Of a stretch of 61,119 nt of DNA, positions 23,899 through 33,335 are shown piece by piece. Each line of letters opens with the position of its first letter. The stretch's first letter is position 1. The DNA is taken from contig NZ_AWZT01000042.1 in assembly GCF_000472525.1 (NCBI RefSeq), positions 183-61,301 of the forward strand. Reading direction: 5' to 3'. The position numbers and the translations under genes were made by a program. This DNA comes from Paraburkholderia dilworthii. Lineage in GTDB: Bacteria > Pseudomonadota > Gammaproteobacteria > Burkholderiales > Burkholderiaceae. The notes beneath the pieces were generated by a model. That model had not been told where the DNA came from. It did no database searches and saw only the letters and a program-made list of their open reading frames with translations.

Positions 23899-25644
23899 TC
23901 ACGTTGCAAGTTCGTTATTACGCGTCTCTCGATAATTTGCGAACTTTGAGGTCTTCCCGATGCCGGGATTCAGGCAATTGCATGGGTCGAGGCTGCGATA
24001 AAAGTCGGCCAAGGTTTTCTCCGCCTGGTACAGATGACCTACATTGTGTTCGGCCGGGTACTTGGCTCCGCGCTCATCGCAAATCTTCAAGAGCTGATGC
24101 TCGATTTCGAGGCAGTCCAAACCTTTCTTTACGATATAGTCCTGGTGGAAGACATGGCAAAAGAAATGGCCGTAGTAGAGCTTGAGCACAATTTTGCTAT
24201 CGATATCGGGCGGAAGCTTCTCTTCCCAGTTTCGGTCGTTGCGCCGTAGCGCGATATCCAGCGCCACGATGTCCTCGACTTCCTGCCGATGAACGGCCCG
24301 ATAGCGAATTGCCGCGCTTGCCGCGACAAAGCGATGCAAAAATGCTTTCCTCGCTTCGGCAGAGGTGCATTGGAAGAAATCGGTTTCCAAGCTCTCTCGC
24401 AGTGAGCTTAGATAGTCTCGCACTTCCGCTTCGGATGAGGCAGACACTTTGACCATCAAATGGTGCTCGAAGCGACGCCTAAACTGCTGCATTCGGCTTG
24501 GCAAATGGTTGGGCAAAAGCCGGCTTAGCGCCTGCAACATTCGGTCCGATATGCCATTACCTGCAGCGCCGAGTCCACCCGCAACGGAATCCACCCAGTT
24601 CTTAACTGTGAAGAGCTCGGGAAGACGGCGTGTGCCAAGCCGCTCAATGGCAACAAACATGTCTTTTCCATATTCTTCGGCCATGTCGTATGCATCTCGA
24701 TGCAGATACTCACCCGCTATAGGGACAGTCGAGCACTCGGTGAGCAAATGGCGACGAACGTCCGTCAGGTGGGACGTGCGGTTAGTACCTATGTAGAACG
24801 TCTTCGTGGCCTTCTCCGCCGCGAACGTATCGAGCCGGACCGCGAAGACCATCAGTTTTCCCGCGGAACCTGCAGCTTCGAAGAGTCGAAGTGGGTCGGC
24901 GTTGTATCGCGCCGGTGTCTCGGAATCAACATCTCGGACATGGTGCGTGTAGTCTCTATCCGATGCTGCGTCGGGTAAGCGCAGAATGTCCCGGTCTGAA
25001 AAGTTTCCGGCTTCCAAACGCGACAGGACAACCTCCGGCCCCTCGCCGAGTTCGATTCCCAAGTGATTGACGAGGTGTACCTGCCTGTTCACATCCACAC
25101 GCGCATACAGAGCAAGTTCCGTATAGGCCGGGCCCCGGCGAACCAGCGACCCCCCAGAGTTGTTGCAGACGCCACCGATGACTGAGGCTCCGATGCAAGA
25201 CGAACCAATTACCGAATGCGGTTCGCGACCCAACGGCTTGAGGGTTCGCTCAAGCTGGTCCAACGTGGTTCCTGCAAGACAGACCACTTGCTCACCGCCC
25301 AGGATAACGTGCAATCTCCTAATCCTCGTCGTGTTAATGACGACCACGTCGCGCCCGTGACAATCGCCGTTCGGAGTTGAGCCCCCAGTGAGCCCCGTGT
25401 TCGACGCCTGGGTAATAACGACGGCATTTTGCTGGATGCACGACACGAACGCGCGCCACATCTCAGCCAGCGAACCTGGCCGCACCACGGCGAGGGCCTC
25501 GCCCTTGCCGAATCGGAAGCCGCTTGTGTATCTCCGCGTTGCTCTATGGCCGGTTAGAACGTGCCGTTTGCCAACGATTGAGCGAAGCGAGTGCAGAAGG
25601 TCGCGCATTGCACGGCCCGTCGGAGCTGTCAGGACATCGGCCAT
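23899..25644 (-). CDS. dld: FAD-dependent D-lactate dehydrogenase-type enzyme
   Basis: 581 residues, close to the 571 of E. coli quinone-dependent Dld. It has the FAD-binding PCMH fold: ALAVVRPGSLAEMWRAFV, QASNTGLTGGSTPNGDCHG and VIGSSCIGASVIGGVCNNSG; the Dld-specific C-terminal part includes LKLYYGHFFCHVFHQDY and AEHNVGHLYQAEKTLADFYR. E. coli Dld is a peripheral membrane enzyme passing electrons from D-lactate to quinones. In this operon it more likely oxidises another D-2-hydroxy acid made by the upstream enzymes. ATG 25644 follows the stop of a small gene by one base, suggesting coupling; the frame is open further upstream. No ribosome site of great strength is visible. Confidence 0.88.
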   Translation of the reverse strand: MADVLTAPTGRAMRDLLHSLRSIVGKRHVLTGHRATRRYTSGFRFGKGEALAVVRPGSLAEMWRAFVSCIQQNAVVITQASNTGLTGGSTPNGDCHGRDVVVINTTRIRRLHVILGGEQVVCLAGTTLDQLERTLKPLGREPHSVIGSSCIGASVIGGVCNNSGGSLVRRGPAYTELALYARVDVNRQVHLVNHLGIELGEGPEVVLSRLEAGNFSDRDILRLPDAASDRDYTHHVRDVDSETPARYNADPLRLFEAAGSAGKLMVFAVRLDTFAAEKATKTFYIGTNRTSHLTDVRRHLLTECSTVPIAGEYLHRDAYDMAEEYGKDMFVAIERLGTRRLPELFTVKNWVDSVAGGLGAAGNGISDRMLQALSRLLPNHLPSRMQQFRRRFEHHLMVKVSASSEAEVRDYLSSLRESLETDFFQCTSAEARKAFLHRFVAASAAIRYRAVHRQEVEDIVALDIALRRNDRNWEEKLPPDIDSKIVLKLYYGHFFCHVFHQDYIVKKGLDCLEIEHQLLKICDERGAKYPAEHNVGHLYQAEKTLADFYRSLDPCNCLNPGIGKTSKFANYRETRNNELAT

Positions 25645-25645
25645 A

Positions 25646-25828
25646 TCAGCTCTCTTCGCCCAGGCCACTCGTTGACGGGCGACCGCTGGACCACTGCAAG
25701 TCCATTGGGTCATGCGATGAAATCGCACAAAGGAACTCAAAACGTTCCGAGCAACTGAGTTCCTTAATGTTCAGTTCTCGAACGGATAAACCGTTCCAGA
25801 AAAACTCCTCACCGTTAAAGTGCAACAC
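25646..25828 (-). CDS. Small protein between the gamma-CA and dld genes
   Basis: About 60 residues from GTG 25828, with GGGAG seven bases before it. It reads as a real protein: LHFNGEEFFWNGLSVRELN, SERFEFLCAISSHDP. The stop is one base before the dld ATG (TGA-T-ATG), so it probably couples translation of dld. It is acidic, has no membrane segment, and I know no family for it. It could be a subunit or chaperone of a neighbouring enzyme. Confidence 0.45.
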   Translation of the reverse strand: MLHFNGEEFFWNGLSVRELNIKELSCSERFEFLCAISSHDPMDLQWSSGRPSTSGLGEES

Positions 25829-25848
25829 AATCAATCTCCCGATACCTG

Positions 25849-26373
25849 CTACCCGATTCTTCGCAATTCGCTTTTGTAGCGTCGCGCTCTTTCTACGTAC
25901 TCTTCAGCATTTAGTGAAATGAAGGCTGCGTCGTCATCAGTGAGTGCACGCAAAGCCTTCGCCGGGTTTCCGAGAATCAACGAAGACTCAAGAAATCTTT
26001 TTCCTTGCGGGACTAGCGAGCAAGCGCCGACCAGGCAGCGCGCACCAATGACCGCACCATTGAGAACGACCGCCTGAATGCCGACGAGACTGCTTGAACC
26101 AATCGTGCAACCATGAAGCATGGCGGCGTGCCCGACCGATACTGCGCTCCCAATCACCACCGGGAAGCCTAAGTCCGCATGAACGACGGCACCATCTTGG
26201 ATATTCGAGTTTGCGCCGATAAGAATCTTCTCGTTGTCGCCGCGAATGATGACGCCTGGCCATATTGATACACCTTCAGCTATTTCTACGTTTCCAATCA
26301 CGACCGCGTGACCGGAGACGTACGCATCAGGATGAATTGCTGGGCTATGGTCTCGAAAGCTGTAGATAGCCAC
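25849..26373 (-). CDS. Gamma-carbonic-anhydrase / PaaY-type left-handed beta-helix protein
   Basis: 174 residues of hexapeptide repeats: HAVVIGNVEIAEGVSIWPGV, IIRGDNEKILIGANSNIQDG and VVIGSAVSVGHAAMLHGC, with the histidines of the trimeric metal site (VVHAD, SVGHAAMLHG). The family includes carbonic anhydrases and PaaY, a thioesterase that rescues CoA from dead-end intermediates of phenylacetate degradation. Since the overlapping upstream gene is an acyl-CoA synthetase, a CoA-related thioesterase role seems more likely than CO2 hydration. The start is GTG 26373, sharing its first base with the last base of the synthetase stop. Role inferred from context. Confidence 0.88.
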   Translation of the reverse strand: MAIYSFRDHSPAIHPDAYVSGHAVVIGNVEIAEGVSIWPGVIIRGDNEKILIGANSNIQDGAVVHADLGFPVVIGSAVSVGHAAMLHGCTIGSSSLVGIQAVVLNGAVIGARCLVGACSLVPQGKRFLESSLILGNPAKALRALTDDDAAFISLNAEEYVERARRYKSELRRIG

Positions 26374-27977
26374 TACGCCCTCGCCGTGAACGGTACTTTG
26401 CTGGATTCTGCAGCTTTTGATTCGTTGAGAAGAGCGCGAACGTCCTTCTTCGTAATCTTTCCATACGCGGACTTAGGCAGCGAGTCCCAGTAGACAAAGT
26501 GACGCGGCCACTTGTACTTTGCCAGACGTCCATCGAGGTGCGCGAGCAGTTCCTCGTCTGAAACCGTCACGTCGCCACGTCGGACAATGACTGCGACGCC
26601 GACCTCGCCCCACTTTTCGTCGGGTATGCCGAGCACTGCGACCTCTTGAATAGTCGGATGTCTCAGCAGAGCCTCTTCGACTTCACGTGGGTAGATGTTA
26701 GAGCCACCCGAGATATACATGTCGGAGGAGCGCCCGGTCACATAGAGATAGCCGTCGCGGTCGAGGTGACCCAGGTCACCTGTGTGGAACCAACCGTCCT
26801 TGAATGCCTTCTTGTTCGCGTCCGGATTGTTGTCATAGCCGATAAACACCGCTGGACCACGAACACAGATTTCGCCTGTTTCGAAAGGCTCAAGTTTCAT
26901 GCTATCGTCATCGAGAATGGCTATTTCCATCCCTGTTCGAGGATAGCCGCAGGTACCAACGCGAGCGTCAGCGTCGTCGTCATCCTCGCGGTGCATGTCC
27001 GGCGGAAGTACCGTGATGTTGCCGGTGACTTCTCCCAAGCCATAGTACTGAACCAGCACTCGACCGAGCTTCTGGAGTGCGCGCTGCTGGTCTGCCCGAT
27101 ACATCGGTGCGCCTGCATAGATAACAAACTTCAACGAGCTGTGGTCGTACTGGTCGACTGACTCGTGTTCGGTAAGAATCTTGACGATAGTCGGCACGGT
27201 GAACATGTTGTCCACCTTGTGCTTTTCGACCAAGGCCCATGCTTCCTCCGCGTCGAGGCGTTCCGAGCTTGGAACTATGCTTGCTGCGCCACGCGCGGTA
27301 TTCACAATCGCGTGAATGCCAGCTCCGTGCGACAGAGGTGCGACAACGAGTGAGCGCGAGCGATAGTTGATGCCAGGCATCAAGTCGGCGAGATGATTTG
27401 TGACCACGAATGCCATCTGGCCGTGCGTGAGCGTCCCTGCCTTCGGGTAACCAGTCGTGCCAGACGTGTAAAAGAACCACAAAGGGTCATCACGGTCCAC
27501 TTCTTCGGCATCGAACGAGCCCTCGCAGTCTGTCTTGAGAAGGTCGTCGTACGCGAGTTCGCCGCTGCGTGCATTGCCCAACGCAACCACAATCTCAAGG
27601 GCGTCGGACGCTTCACGGACCGCATCCACATACGGCTCGAACCCCGAGTCATAGAACATCACTCTTGCACCGCTGGATTTCGCGAGATAACCGGCTTCGG
27701 GAGGAGCGATGCGATAGTTCGTCGGCACCCACACCGCACCCAGCTTGAATGCGACATACGCGCTCTCGAAAAGAGGCAGATTGTTACGCGAATGAATGAG
27801 AATTTTGTCGCCTTTGCGGACGCCTTTTGTCCGCAGCGCAGTGCACACCGCGTCAACACGGCGATTGATTTCAGCCCAGGTGTGCGTGCGGGTCGACGTA
27901 ATGAAGCCAGGTTCTTCGGGATGGCGACAAGCAACCTGAGTCAAGAGGTTGCCAAGGTTCATAACTTTCGTAAGCAT
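26373..27977 (-). CDS. Acyl-CoA synthetase (AMP-forming)
   Basis: 534 residues with all adenylate-forming motifs in order: TSGTTGYPKAGTLTHGQMAF (P-loop), YYGLGEVTGNIT, GWFHTGDLGHLDRDGYLYVT, GRSSDMYISGGSNIYPREVE and, near the C-terminus, the acylating lysine in SAYGKITKKDV. It resembles medium/long-chain fatty-acyl-CoA synthetases. It activates a carboxylic acid to its CoA thioester. The gene follows the thiolase-like gene by 21 bases and overlaps the gamma-CA gene. In the cluster it probably activates the acid imported by the TRAP system. Substrate unknown. Confidence 0.92.
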   Translation of the reverse strand: MLTKVMNLGNLLTQVACRHPEEPGFITSTRTHTWAEINRRVDAVCTALRTKGVRKGDKILIHSRNNLPLFESAYVAFKLGAVWVPTNYRIAPPEAGYLAKSSGARVMFYDSGFEPYVDAVREASDALEIVVALGNARSGELAYDDLLKTDCEGSFDAEEVDRDDPLWFFYTSGTTGYPKAGTLTHGQMAFVVTNHLADLMPGINYRSRSLVVAPLSHGAGIHAIVNTARGAASIVPSSERLDAEEAWALVEKHKVDNMFTVPTIVKILTEHESVDQYDHSSLKFVIYAGAPMYRADQQRALQKLGRVLVQYYGLGEVTGNITVLPPDMHREDDDDADARVGTCGYPRTGMEIAILDDDSMKLEPFETGEICVRGPAVFIGYDNNPDANKKAFKDGWFHTGDLGHLDRDGYLYVTGRSSDMYISGGSNIYPREVEEALLRHPTIQEVAVLGIPDEKWGEVGVAVIVRRGDVTVSDEELLAHLDGRLAKYKWPRHFVYWDSLPKSAYGKITKKDVRALLNESKAAESSKVPFTARA

Positions 27978-27998
27978 GTTCGATTACCTGTCCCGGAC

Positions 27999-29165
27999 TC
28001 AAGCCCGACGCTCGAGGATGGAAAGATAGTTGGTGACCGCGGCGCCGCCCATGTTAAACACGGCACCTACCGTCGCATTGGGTATTTGCATGTCGCCCGC
28101 ATCGTTTGCGAGTTGCATCGCCGCCATCACGTGCTGTGATACACCGGTCGCGCCAATCGGGTGACCCTTTGACTTAAGTCCGCCAGACGGGTTGACTGGG
28201 AGCCGGCCCTGCTTGGTCGTCACGCCCTCCAAAATGACTCGTGCGCCCTGGCCTTGCTCGGCGAGCCCCATGGCCTCGTACTCAAGCAGTTCGGCAATCG
28301 TGAAGCAGTCATGGGTCTCAACGAAGGCCAAATCGTCCAGTGTCATGCCAACCTCTGCCAGACCGGTCTTCCACGTCTTCGCGGCACCCTCGAAGCGGGT
28401 GGCATCGCGCTTTGAGAGCGGCAGATAATCGCTAATTTGCGTTGCGCTGCGAAAGGCGATGGCGCGCGGCGCATCACGAATAGCATCGTCAGCTGCAATA
28501 AGCAGCGCGGCTGCACCGTCTGAGACCAAGGAGCAGTCCGTGCGCTTGAGCGGACCGGCCACAAAGGGGTTCTTCTCGGAGGGATTCCTGCAGAAATCGA
28601 AGCTGAACTCCCGACGCATATGCGCGTAGGGATTTGCCAGTCCGTTCTGGTGGTTCTTCACGGCGATGGCCGCGAGCGCGTCGGATTGGTCACCGTAACG
28701 TGAGAAGTACTCTTCGGCAATTTTGCCAAACAGGCCCGCAAACCCGCCTGGTACGCCAAGCTCTTCGCGCGCGTAGGAACATTTGAGGAGAACGTCACCT
28801 ACTTCCTTCGTGGGCAATCCGCTCATCTTCTCGACACCAATGACCAGCGCATAGCGGGAGCGGCCCGCTTTTATTGCATCCAGAGCCGAATAAATTGCAG
28901 CCGAGCCGGTCGCGCAGGCGTTCTCGCACCTGACGGTCGACGCGAACCGGAGTTCCGAAATGTGGTTGAAAATGAGTGCGGACGGGAAGTCTTGATAGAC
29001 AAATCCCGCGTTGAAGGTCCCTACATGCACGGAGTCGATTCGCGATGCGTCGACGCACGCATGAGCTAGCGCCTTCGCGGCAACGTCCGCCATCATTTCC
29101 TCGGGCTCGAGAGCGTCGAGCTTGCCGAACGGGATGTGGCTCCAGCCGATGATTGAGGGTTCCAA
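27999..29165 (-). CDS. Thiolase-family enzyme (acetyl-CoA acetyltransferase / SCP-x-like)
   Basis: 388 residues. Nucleophilic cysteine C84 lies in CENACATGSAAIYSALDAIK; the C-terminal catalytic part has ETHDCFTIAELLEYEAMGL, GGLKSKGHPIGATGVSQ and, at the end, FNMGGAAVTNYLSILERRA. This pattern is that of the SCP-x/lipid-transfer-type thiolases, used for cleavage of beta-keto or branched acyl-CoA, often with a DUF35 partner; none is seen here. The start is TTG 29165, supported by AAAGGAG seven bases upstream; no ATG fits. It probably carries out the C-C bond cleavage step of the operon's pathway. Confidence 0.88.
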   Translation of the reverse strand: MEPSIIGWSHIPFGKLDALEPEEMMADVAAKALAHACVDASRIDSVHVGTFNAGFVYQDFPSALIFNHISELRFASTVRCENACATGSAAIYSALDAIKAGRSRYALVIGVEKMSGLPTKEVGDVLLKCSYAREELGVPGGFAGLFGKIAEEYFSRYGDQSDALAAIAVKNHQNGLANPYAHMRREFSFDFCRNPSEKNPFVAGPLKRTDCSLVSDGAAALLIAADDAIRDAPRAIAFRSATQISDYLPLSKRDATRFEGAAKTWKTGLAEVGMTLDDLAFVETHDCFTIAELLEYEAMGLAEQGQGARVILEGVTTKQGRLPVNPSGGLKSKGHPIGATGVSQHVMAAMQLANDAGDMQIPNATVGAVFNMGGAAVTNYLSILERRA

Positions 29166-29317
29166 TTTGAATCTCCTTTGTTCTGTTAAAACGTCGAACT
29201 CGTGGCTCAGAAAGCGCGTTTTCAGCCGGACAGGCTCTGTTGAATAACCCGAGGCTTCATCCGAACCGCCGCCGGAACAACTGGCGCGAAAGACAAGTCA
29301 GCCGCACCGTTTACTGC

Positions 29318-31210
29318 TCACTTTAAAAAGCCGGTCGAGAACCAAGGCACAAGGGCGATGATGACGACGCCCGCGAACAGCGCTAGCGCATATCGGACCA
29401 TCGGACCTACACCTTCATTCGGGTTGACCTTGCCGACAGCGCATGCGGAGTAATAGCCGACGCCGAACGGAGGCATGAAAAGGCCAATACCCATGGAAAG
29501 GATGACCACCATTGCGTAGTGCACCTCGTGCACGCCCACCGTCTGAGCCACAGGGAAGAGCAACGGCCCAAACAGCACGACCGCAGGAATCCCTTCAAGC
29601 ACGCTACCTAACACAATGAATCCGCCGATTGAAGCGGCGAGGAAACCCCATTTACCACCGGGCAGGATTTGCGCCGCTTGCGCAAGCGCATCCGAAAAGC
29701 CGGATTGCGTGAGAGCCCAAGCCATTCCGGTTGCGGCTCCGATGATGAGCAGAATGGCGCCAGACAAGGAGGCCGAGTCAACCAGCATCGGATAGATTCG
29801 CTTCCATTTGAACTGTCGGTATATAAGCAGACCCGCAACAACCGAGTATGCGATGCCAATCGTCGAAACCTCGGTTGCGGTCGCGATACCCTCGACGACA
29901 GCGAAGCGAATCAGAAACGGCAGGAAGATTGCCGGGAGCGCGACGATGAACGTCCGCACAATCGTCTTCGAGTCAGCTTTTGCAACAGTTGCGATAACTG
30001 CTTTGCGATTACGAAACCAGACCATTCCGCACAACAAGAACCCCACGACGACAGCGGGCACGATGCCGCCGGTAAACAGCGCCGTTATGGAGACGCCGGT
30101 TACTGACCCAATCGTGATGAGCACAAGGCTCGGCGGAATCGTCTCTGTTTGGGCGCCAGAAGCGGACAGCAACGCGACGAGTTCACCAGGCTCACATCCT
30201 TGTTTCCGCATCTCTGGGAATAACGCCGGCGCAATCGCTGCCATGTCTGCTGCCTTCGAGCCGGAAATCCCGGACACGAGGTACATGGCACCAATCAACA
30301 CATAAGACAGACCCCCGCGGGTATGTCCGAGCAAGGCAACGAGGAACGCAATCAGCCGTTGTGCCATGCCTGTCATCTCAATGAGCAGGCCGAGAAAAAC
30401 GAAAAGGGGAACAGACAACAAAATCAGATGCGACATGCCTTCCGCCATCCGCCCGACGAGAATGTCGCTCGGAGTCGACGTCGTCAACGTAAGGTACGCG
30501 AGCGTCGACAGGCCGAAAGAGAACGCAATAGGAACGCCTGCGAGCACAGCGCCGCCCATTAGAACCACGAAGAAGATGAGGAGATTGAGGGAGCCCAGGT
30601 CTGCGAGCCTTGACTTCGAAAGGAAGAGCACTCCGCCGATGGCCACACACACCAGCATGGCTTTCAACGCGGTCAACAGCTTCGCTGTGTTGACCAGTCG
30701 AACGACTGCGCTCAGTGCCATCAGGGCAGCACCAATCGGCAAGGCCGCAGTGCGCCAGAGCATCGAAAGGCCGGTCGCCGGCAGTGTCATGATTGCGTCG
30801 TTCTCTGCGGAATCGTAAGCGGGAACGATGATGAGCAGCAGGAACGTCAAGGCGGCGATAATAGAGATTGCTTCGAAGAGCGCTGCCGTCTCCGGCTTCA
30901 TGCGGCTCACTAGCGACGACATACGCATATGCTCGCCGCGACGTAGCGCAACCACCGCGCCGAACATTGCCAACCAGAGAAACAGCAAGGAAGCAAACTC
31001 ATCTGACCACGTTAAGGGGCTGTGGAGGACATAGCGGGCGACAATGCCCGACGTCAGCAAGACAACCTCTGTGAGAACCAGGAGCGCGGCTATGATTTCG
31101 ACGCTGCCTCCAACGGCACGGTCAATTGCGCTGAAGAATTGCCCCGTGCGGCGCTTCGTATGCGCCGGAGGCGTGTCGGCAGTCGCCGATAGTTGCTGCG
31201 AGACTCGCAT
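29318..31210 (-). CDS. TRAP transporter fused permease (DctQ-DctM)
   Basis: 630 residues. The N-terminal 190 residues are a DctQ-type small subunit with four helices (VARYVLHSPLTWSDEFASLL is the typical signature). The rest is a DctM large subunit with about twelve helices (GVPIAFSFGLSTLAYLTL, GISGSKAADMAAIAPALFPE). Fusion of the two is common in TRAP systems. With the adjacent binding protein it forms a sodium- or proton-coupled importer for a carboxylate at low concentration. ATG 31210 follows GGGAG by five bases. A hairpin lies between it and the binding-protein gene, in keeping with higher expression of the latter. Confidence 0.92.
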   Translation of the reverse strand: MRVSQQLSATADTPPAHTKRRTGQFFSAIDRAVGGSVEIIAALLVLTEVVLLTSGIVARYVLHSPLTWSDEFASLLFLWLAMFGAVVALRRGEHMRMSSLVSRMKPETAALFEAISIIAALTFLLLIIVPAYDSAENDAIMTLPATGLSMLWRTAALPIGAALMALSAVVRLVNTAKLLTALKAMLVCVAIGGVLFLSKSRLADLGSLNLLIFFVVLMGGAVLAGVPIAFSFGLSTLAYLTLTTSTPSDILVGRMAEGMSHLILLSVPLFVFLGLLIEMTGMAQRLIAFLVALLGHTRGGLSYVLIGAMYLVSGISGSKAADMAAIAPALFPEMRKQGCEPGELVALLSASGAQTETIPPSLVLITIGSVTGVSITALFTGGIVPAVVVGFLLCGMVWFRNRKAVIATVAKADSKTIVRTFIVALPAIFLPFLIRFAVVEGIATATEVSTIGIAYSVVAGLLIYRQFKWKRIYPMLVDSASLSGAILLIIGAATGMAWALTQSGFSDALAQAAQILPGGKWGFLAASIGGFIVLGSVLEGIPAVVLFGPLLFPVAQTVGVHEVHYAMVVILSMGIGLFMPPFGVGYYSACAVGKVNPNEGVGPMVRYALALFAGVVIIALVPWFSTGFLK

Positions 31211-31291
31211 GAAAACTCCCGATATCCACTCTGGTGGATTACTCAAACCATTGGCTCAACGACGCGACACGGCGGTGTTGCCCTCGTGAGG

Positions 31292-31319
31292 CAAACCGCC
31301 TTTCGGTTCGGCGGTTTTG
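31292..31319 (-). promoter_or_regulatory. Stem-loop between binding-protein and permease genes
   Basis: AAACCGCC and GGCGGTTT form an 8-bp stem around a nine-base loop, about 50 bases after the DctP stop and 80 bases before the permease start. There is no T run. Such hairpins in transport operons usually protect the binding-protein mRNA and reduce read-through into the permease. Confidence 0.45.
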
Positions 31320-31368
31320 CCCGGTAAGGCAAGCCGAGCTTCAATCGACCCTGTGTTTCGAGGTAGTG

Positions 31369-32379
31369 TCAACCCAGCTTTCCAGCGTAGGTTTCAAGAT
31401 GAGCCCATGCTTCCGCTCCAAACTTGTTCTTCCACTCGGAGTAGAAACCGGCGTCGGCGAGCTTCTTGCGGAATGGCGCCGGGTCAGGTTTGTTGAACTT
31501 GAGCCGCTTCTGCGAAAGGTCTTGCGCCAGCGACACGGCGAGTTTCTCGCTGTCAGCGCGCTGTGCATCCGCGGCAGCATTGAGGTTCTTCGCAACGACA
31601 TTTCTCAGGTCCTGGGGCAGGTTCTGCCATGACCGATTGTTCGCGAGCAACCAGTAGCCATCCCAGACGTGTGAGGTCTGGGAGCAGGTCTTCTGAACTT
31701 CATAAAGCTTGGCGGTGGCAACGATGGAAAGAGGATTCTCTTGCGCATCCACAACTCGCGTCTGCAGCGCCGAATACAACTCGTTGAAGTTAATAGGCGT
31801 CGGCGCGGCACCCAGCGACTTGAAGAGCGACAACAGCAGCGGGCTGACCGGGACTCGAATGCGCATGTTCGCAAGTTGACCCGGATTGTCGATTTGCGAG
31901 TTCGCCGTGATTTGACGGAAGCCGTTGTCCCAGACTTTATCCATCACGACCAGCCCGGAGGCTTTGATTTTTTCGCGGATGTAGCCGCCAAGTGACCCAT
32001 CCATCGCTTTCCAGACGGTCGGATAGTCGGGAAATGCAAAGCCGACACTGTTGAGAGACGCCATGGGCACCAAGTTCGCGAGGACAACGCCGGGCAACGT
32101 CAGCAAATCGATGCCCCCACTTCTAACCTGGCTGAGCATCTCGGTGTCGCCACCGAGTTGCCCATTCGGAAACACGCGGATTTCCACCTTGCCGTTCGTT
32201 TCTGCCTTTATCTTTTCCGACGCCTCCTTCAGGCGGAGGTAGATAGGGTGCGTGACAGGAACGTTGGTGCCTACTTTGTAGGTATATGTCAGCGTATCGG
32301 CGAACACAGACGAACCAGCGAAGCTGACCAGACCCAGTGATGCTCCAGCCTTGATGAGGGTACGGCGGGTGATATCCAT
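31369..32379 (-). CDS. TRAP transporter substrate-binding protein (DctP type)
   Basis: 336 residues. A twin-arginine-like leader (MDITRRTLIKAGASLGLVSF) with cleavage near the SVFA site is followed by a DctP fold: VPVTHPIYLRLKEASEKIKA, VFPNGQLGGDTEMLSQVRSG, and the conserved arginine in MRIRVPVSPLLLSLFKSLGA, which in this family forms a salt bridge with the carboxylate of the ligand. The ligand is therefore an organic acid, consistent with the acyl-CoA synthetase and dioxygenase genes around it. Expression is probably highest in this part of the operon. It follows the SDR gene by 36 bases. Confidence 0.92.
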   Translation of the reverse strand: MDITRRTLIKAGASLGLVSFAGSSVFADTLTYTYKVGTNVPVTHPIYLRLKEASEKIKAETNGKVEIRVFPNGQLGGDTEMLSQVRSGGIDLLTLPGVVLANLVPMASLNSVGFAFPDYPTVWKAMDGSLGGYIREKIKASGLVVMDKVWDNGFRQITANSQIDNPGQLANMRIRVPVSPLLLSLFKSLGAAPTPINFNELYSALQTRVVDAQENPLSIVATAKLYEVQKTCSQTSHVWDGYWLLANNRSWQNLPQDLRNVVAKNLNAAADAQRADSEKLAVSLAQDLSQKRLKFNKPDPAPFRKKLADAGFYSEWKNKFGAEAWAHLETYAGKLG

Positions 32380-32415
32380 GAAAAAGTCTCCAATATCTTC
32401 TATTTAGGTGCGCTC

Positions 32416-33213
32416 TTAGGCGCAACGAGCGGTCAGTCCACCATCGACGACCAAGCTGGTCCCGGTGATGTATTTCGCTTCGTCTGATGCGAGGAACAGC
32501 GCCGCATATGCCGTGTCCCAGCCGTCGCCCATCTTTCCGGTCGGCACTTGCTTGTCGCGCTTGTCAATCATTTCGTTCGCGTTGCCGCCATAGGTTTCCT
32601 TGAGGGGCTCCTGAATCAATGGGGTATTCATGAAACCCGGCAGGATGCAGTTCGCGCGAACGCCCTGCGCCGCATACTGAACGGCCATGTTCTGCGTCAT
32701 TGCGACCATGGCAGCCTTAGCCGCGCTGTAGGCGAGGTACGGAAATCCAATCCAGCGCGTGGCCGCAATCGATGCGATGTTCACAATGGAACCTGCACCG
32801 TTCGTAAGCATGTGGGGAATGACGTATTTGCACGTCAGGAATACGCTCGATTGATTGACCGCAATGACGCGGTTCCATGAAGCTTCGTCAGTCTCGACCG
32901 GACCACCCACCTCAACGATGCCCACGTTGTTGTGCAGAACATCGACCCGGCCAAAGTGCTGGATGCAGGTTGCCGCCATGGCTTGTACGTCTTTGGAATC
33001 CGCGACGTTTGCACGCGCCGCGACGCAACGGCCGCCCTCGGCCTTAATCAACTCGGCCGTCTCAAGGGCCGCTTCAATACGGTAGTCCACAGCGAGGACA
33101 CTCGCGCCTTCGCGCGCATACAGCGCGGCCGCAGCCTTGCCGTTTCCCCAACCTGGGCCAGACGAGCCTGCGCCCGTAACAATCACAACCTTTCCCTTCA
33201 TTCTCTCGGACAT
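32416..33213 (-). CDS. Short-chain dehydrogenase/reductase (SDR)
   Basis: 265 residues, classical SDR length. Cofactor site: VVIVTGAGSSGPGWGNGKAA, a glycine-rich loop with an insertion compared with the usual TGxxxGIG. The aspartate in LAVDYRIEAA suggests NAD preference. NNVGIVEVGG, then the catalytic serine in IVNIASIAATRW and YLAYSAAKAA provide the catalytic set. The C-terminal LASDEAKYITGTSLVVDGGL is typical. In the operon it follows the PhyH-type dioxygenase and precedes the TRAP binding-protein gene, so it may oxidise the hydroxyl group that the dioxygenase creates. An inverted repeat in its promoter may be an operator. Confidence 0.92.
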   Translation of the reverse strand: MSERMKGKVVIVTGAGSSGPGWGNGKAAAALYAREGASVLAVDYRIEAALETAELIKAEGGRCVAARANVADSKDVQAMAATCIQHFGRVDVLHNNVGIVEVGGPVETDEASWNRVIAVNQSSVFLTCKYVIPHMLTNGAGSIVNIASIAATRWIGFPYLAYSAAKAAMVAMTQNMAVQYAAQGVRANCILPGFMNTPLIQEPLKETYGGNANEMIDKRDKQVPTGKMGDGWDTAYAALFLASDEAKYITGTSLVVDGGLTARCA

Positions 33214-33281
33214 ACCGTTACCTTCTTGCCGTTGCGACGGCCCATGCTATCGACCGTCGTGGTTTCCGTGTGTAGACTACG

Positions 33282-33296
33282 ATTAGTACTACTAAT
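33282..33296. promoter_or_regulatory. Palindrome ATTAGT-act-ACTAAT upstream of the SDR gene
   Basis: A perfect 6-3-6 inverted repeat 69 bases before the SDR start, in the 122-base gap after the dioxygenase gene. The size and AT-rich arms fit a GntR/FCD operator. Two FCD regulators lie just upstream at 34217 and 35631. Binding is inferred. Confidence 0.4.
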
Positions 33297-33335
33297 TGAA
33301 AACATCAGATTTAGCTGCAAAGACTCTTCGCTGCC

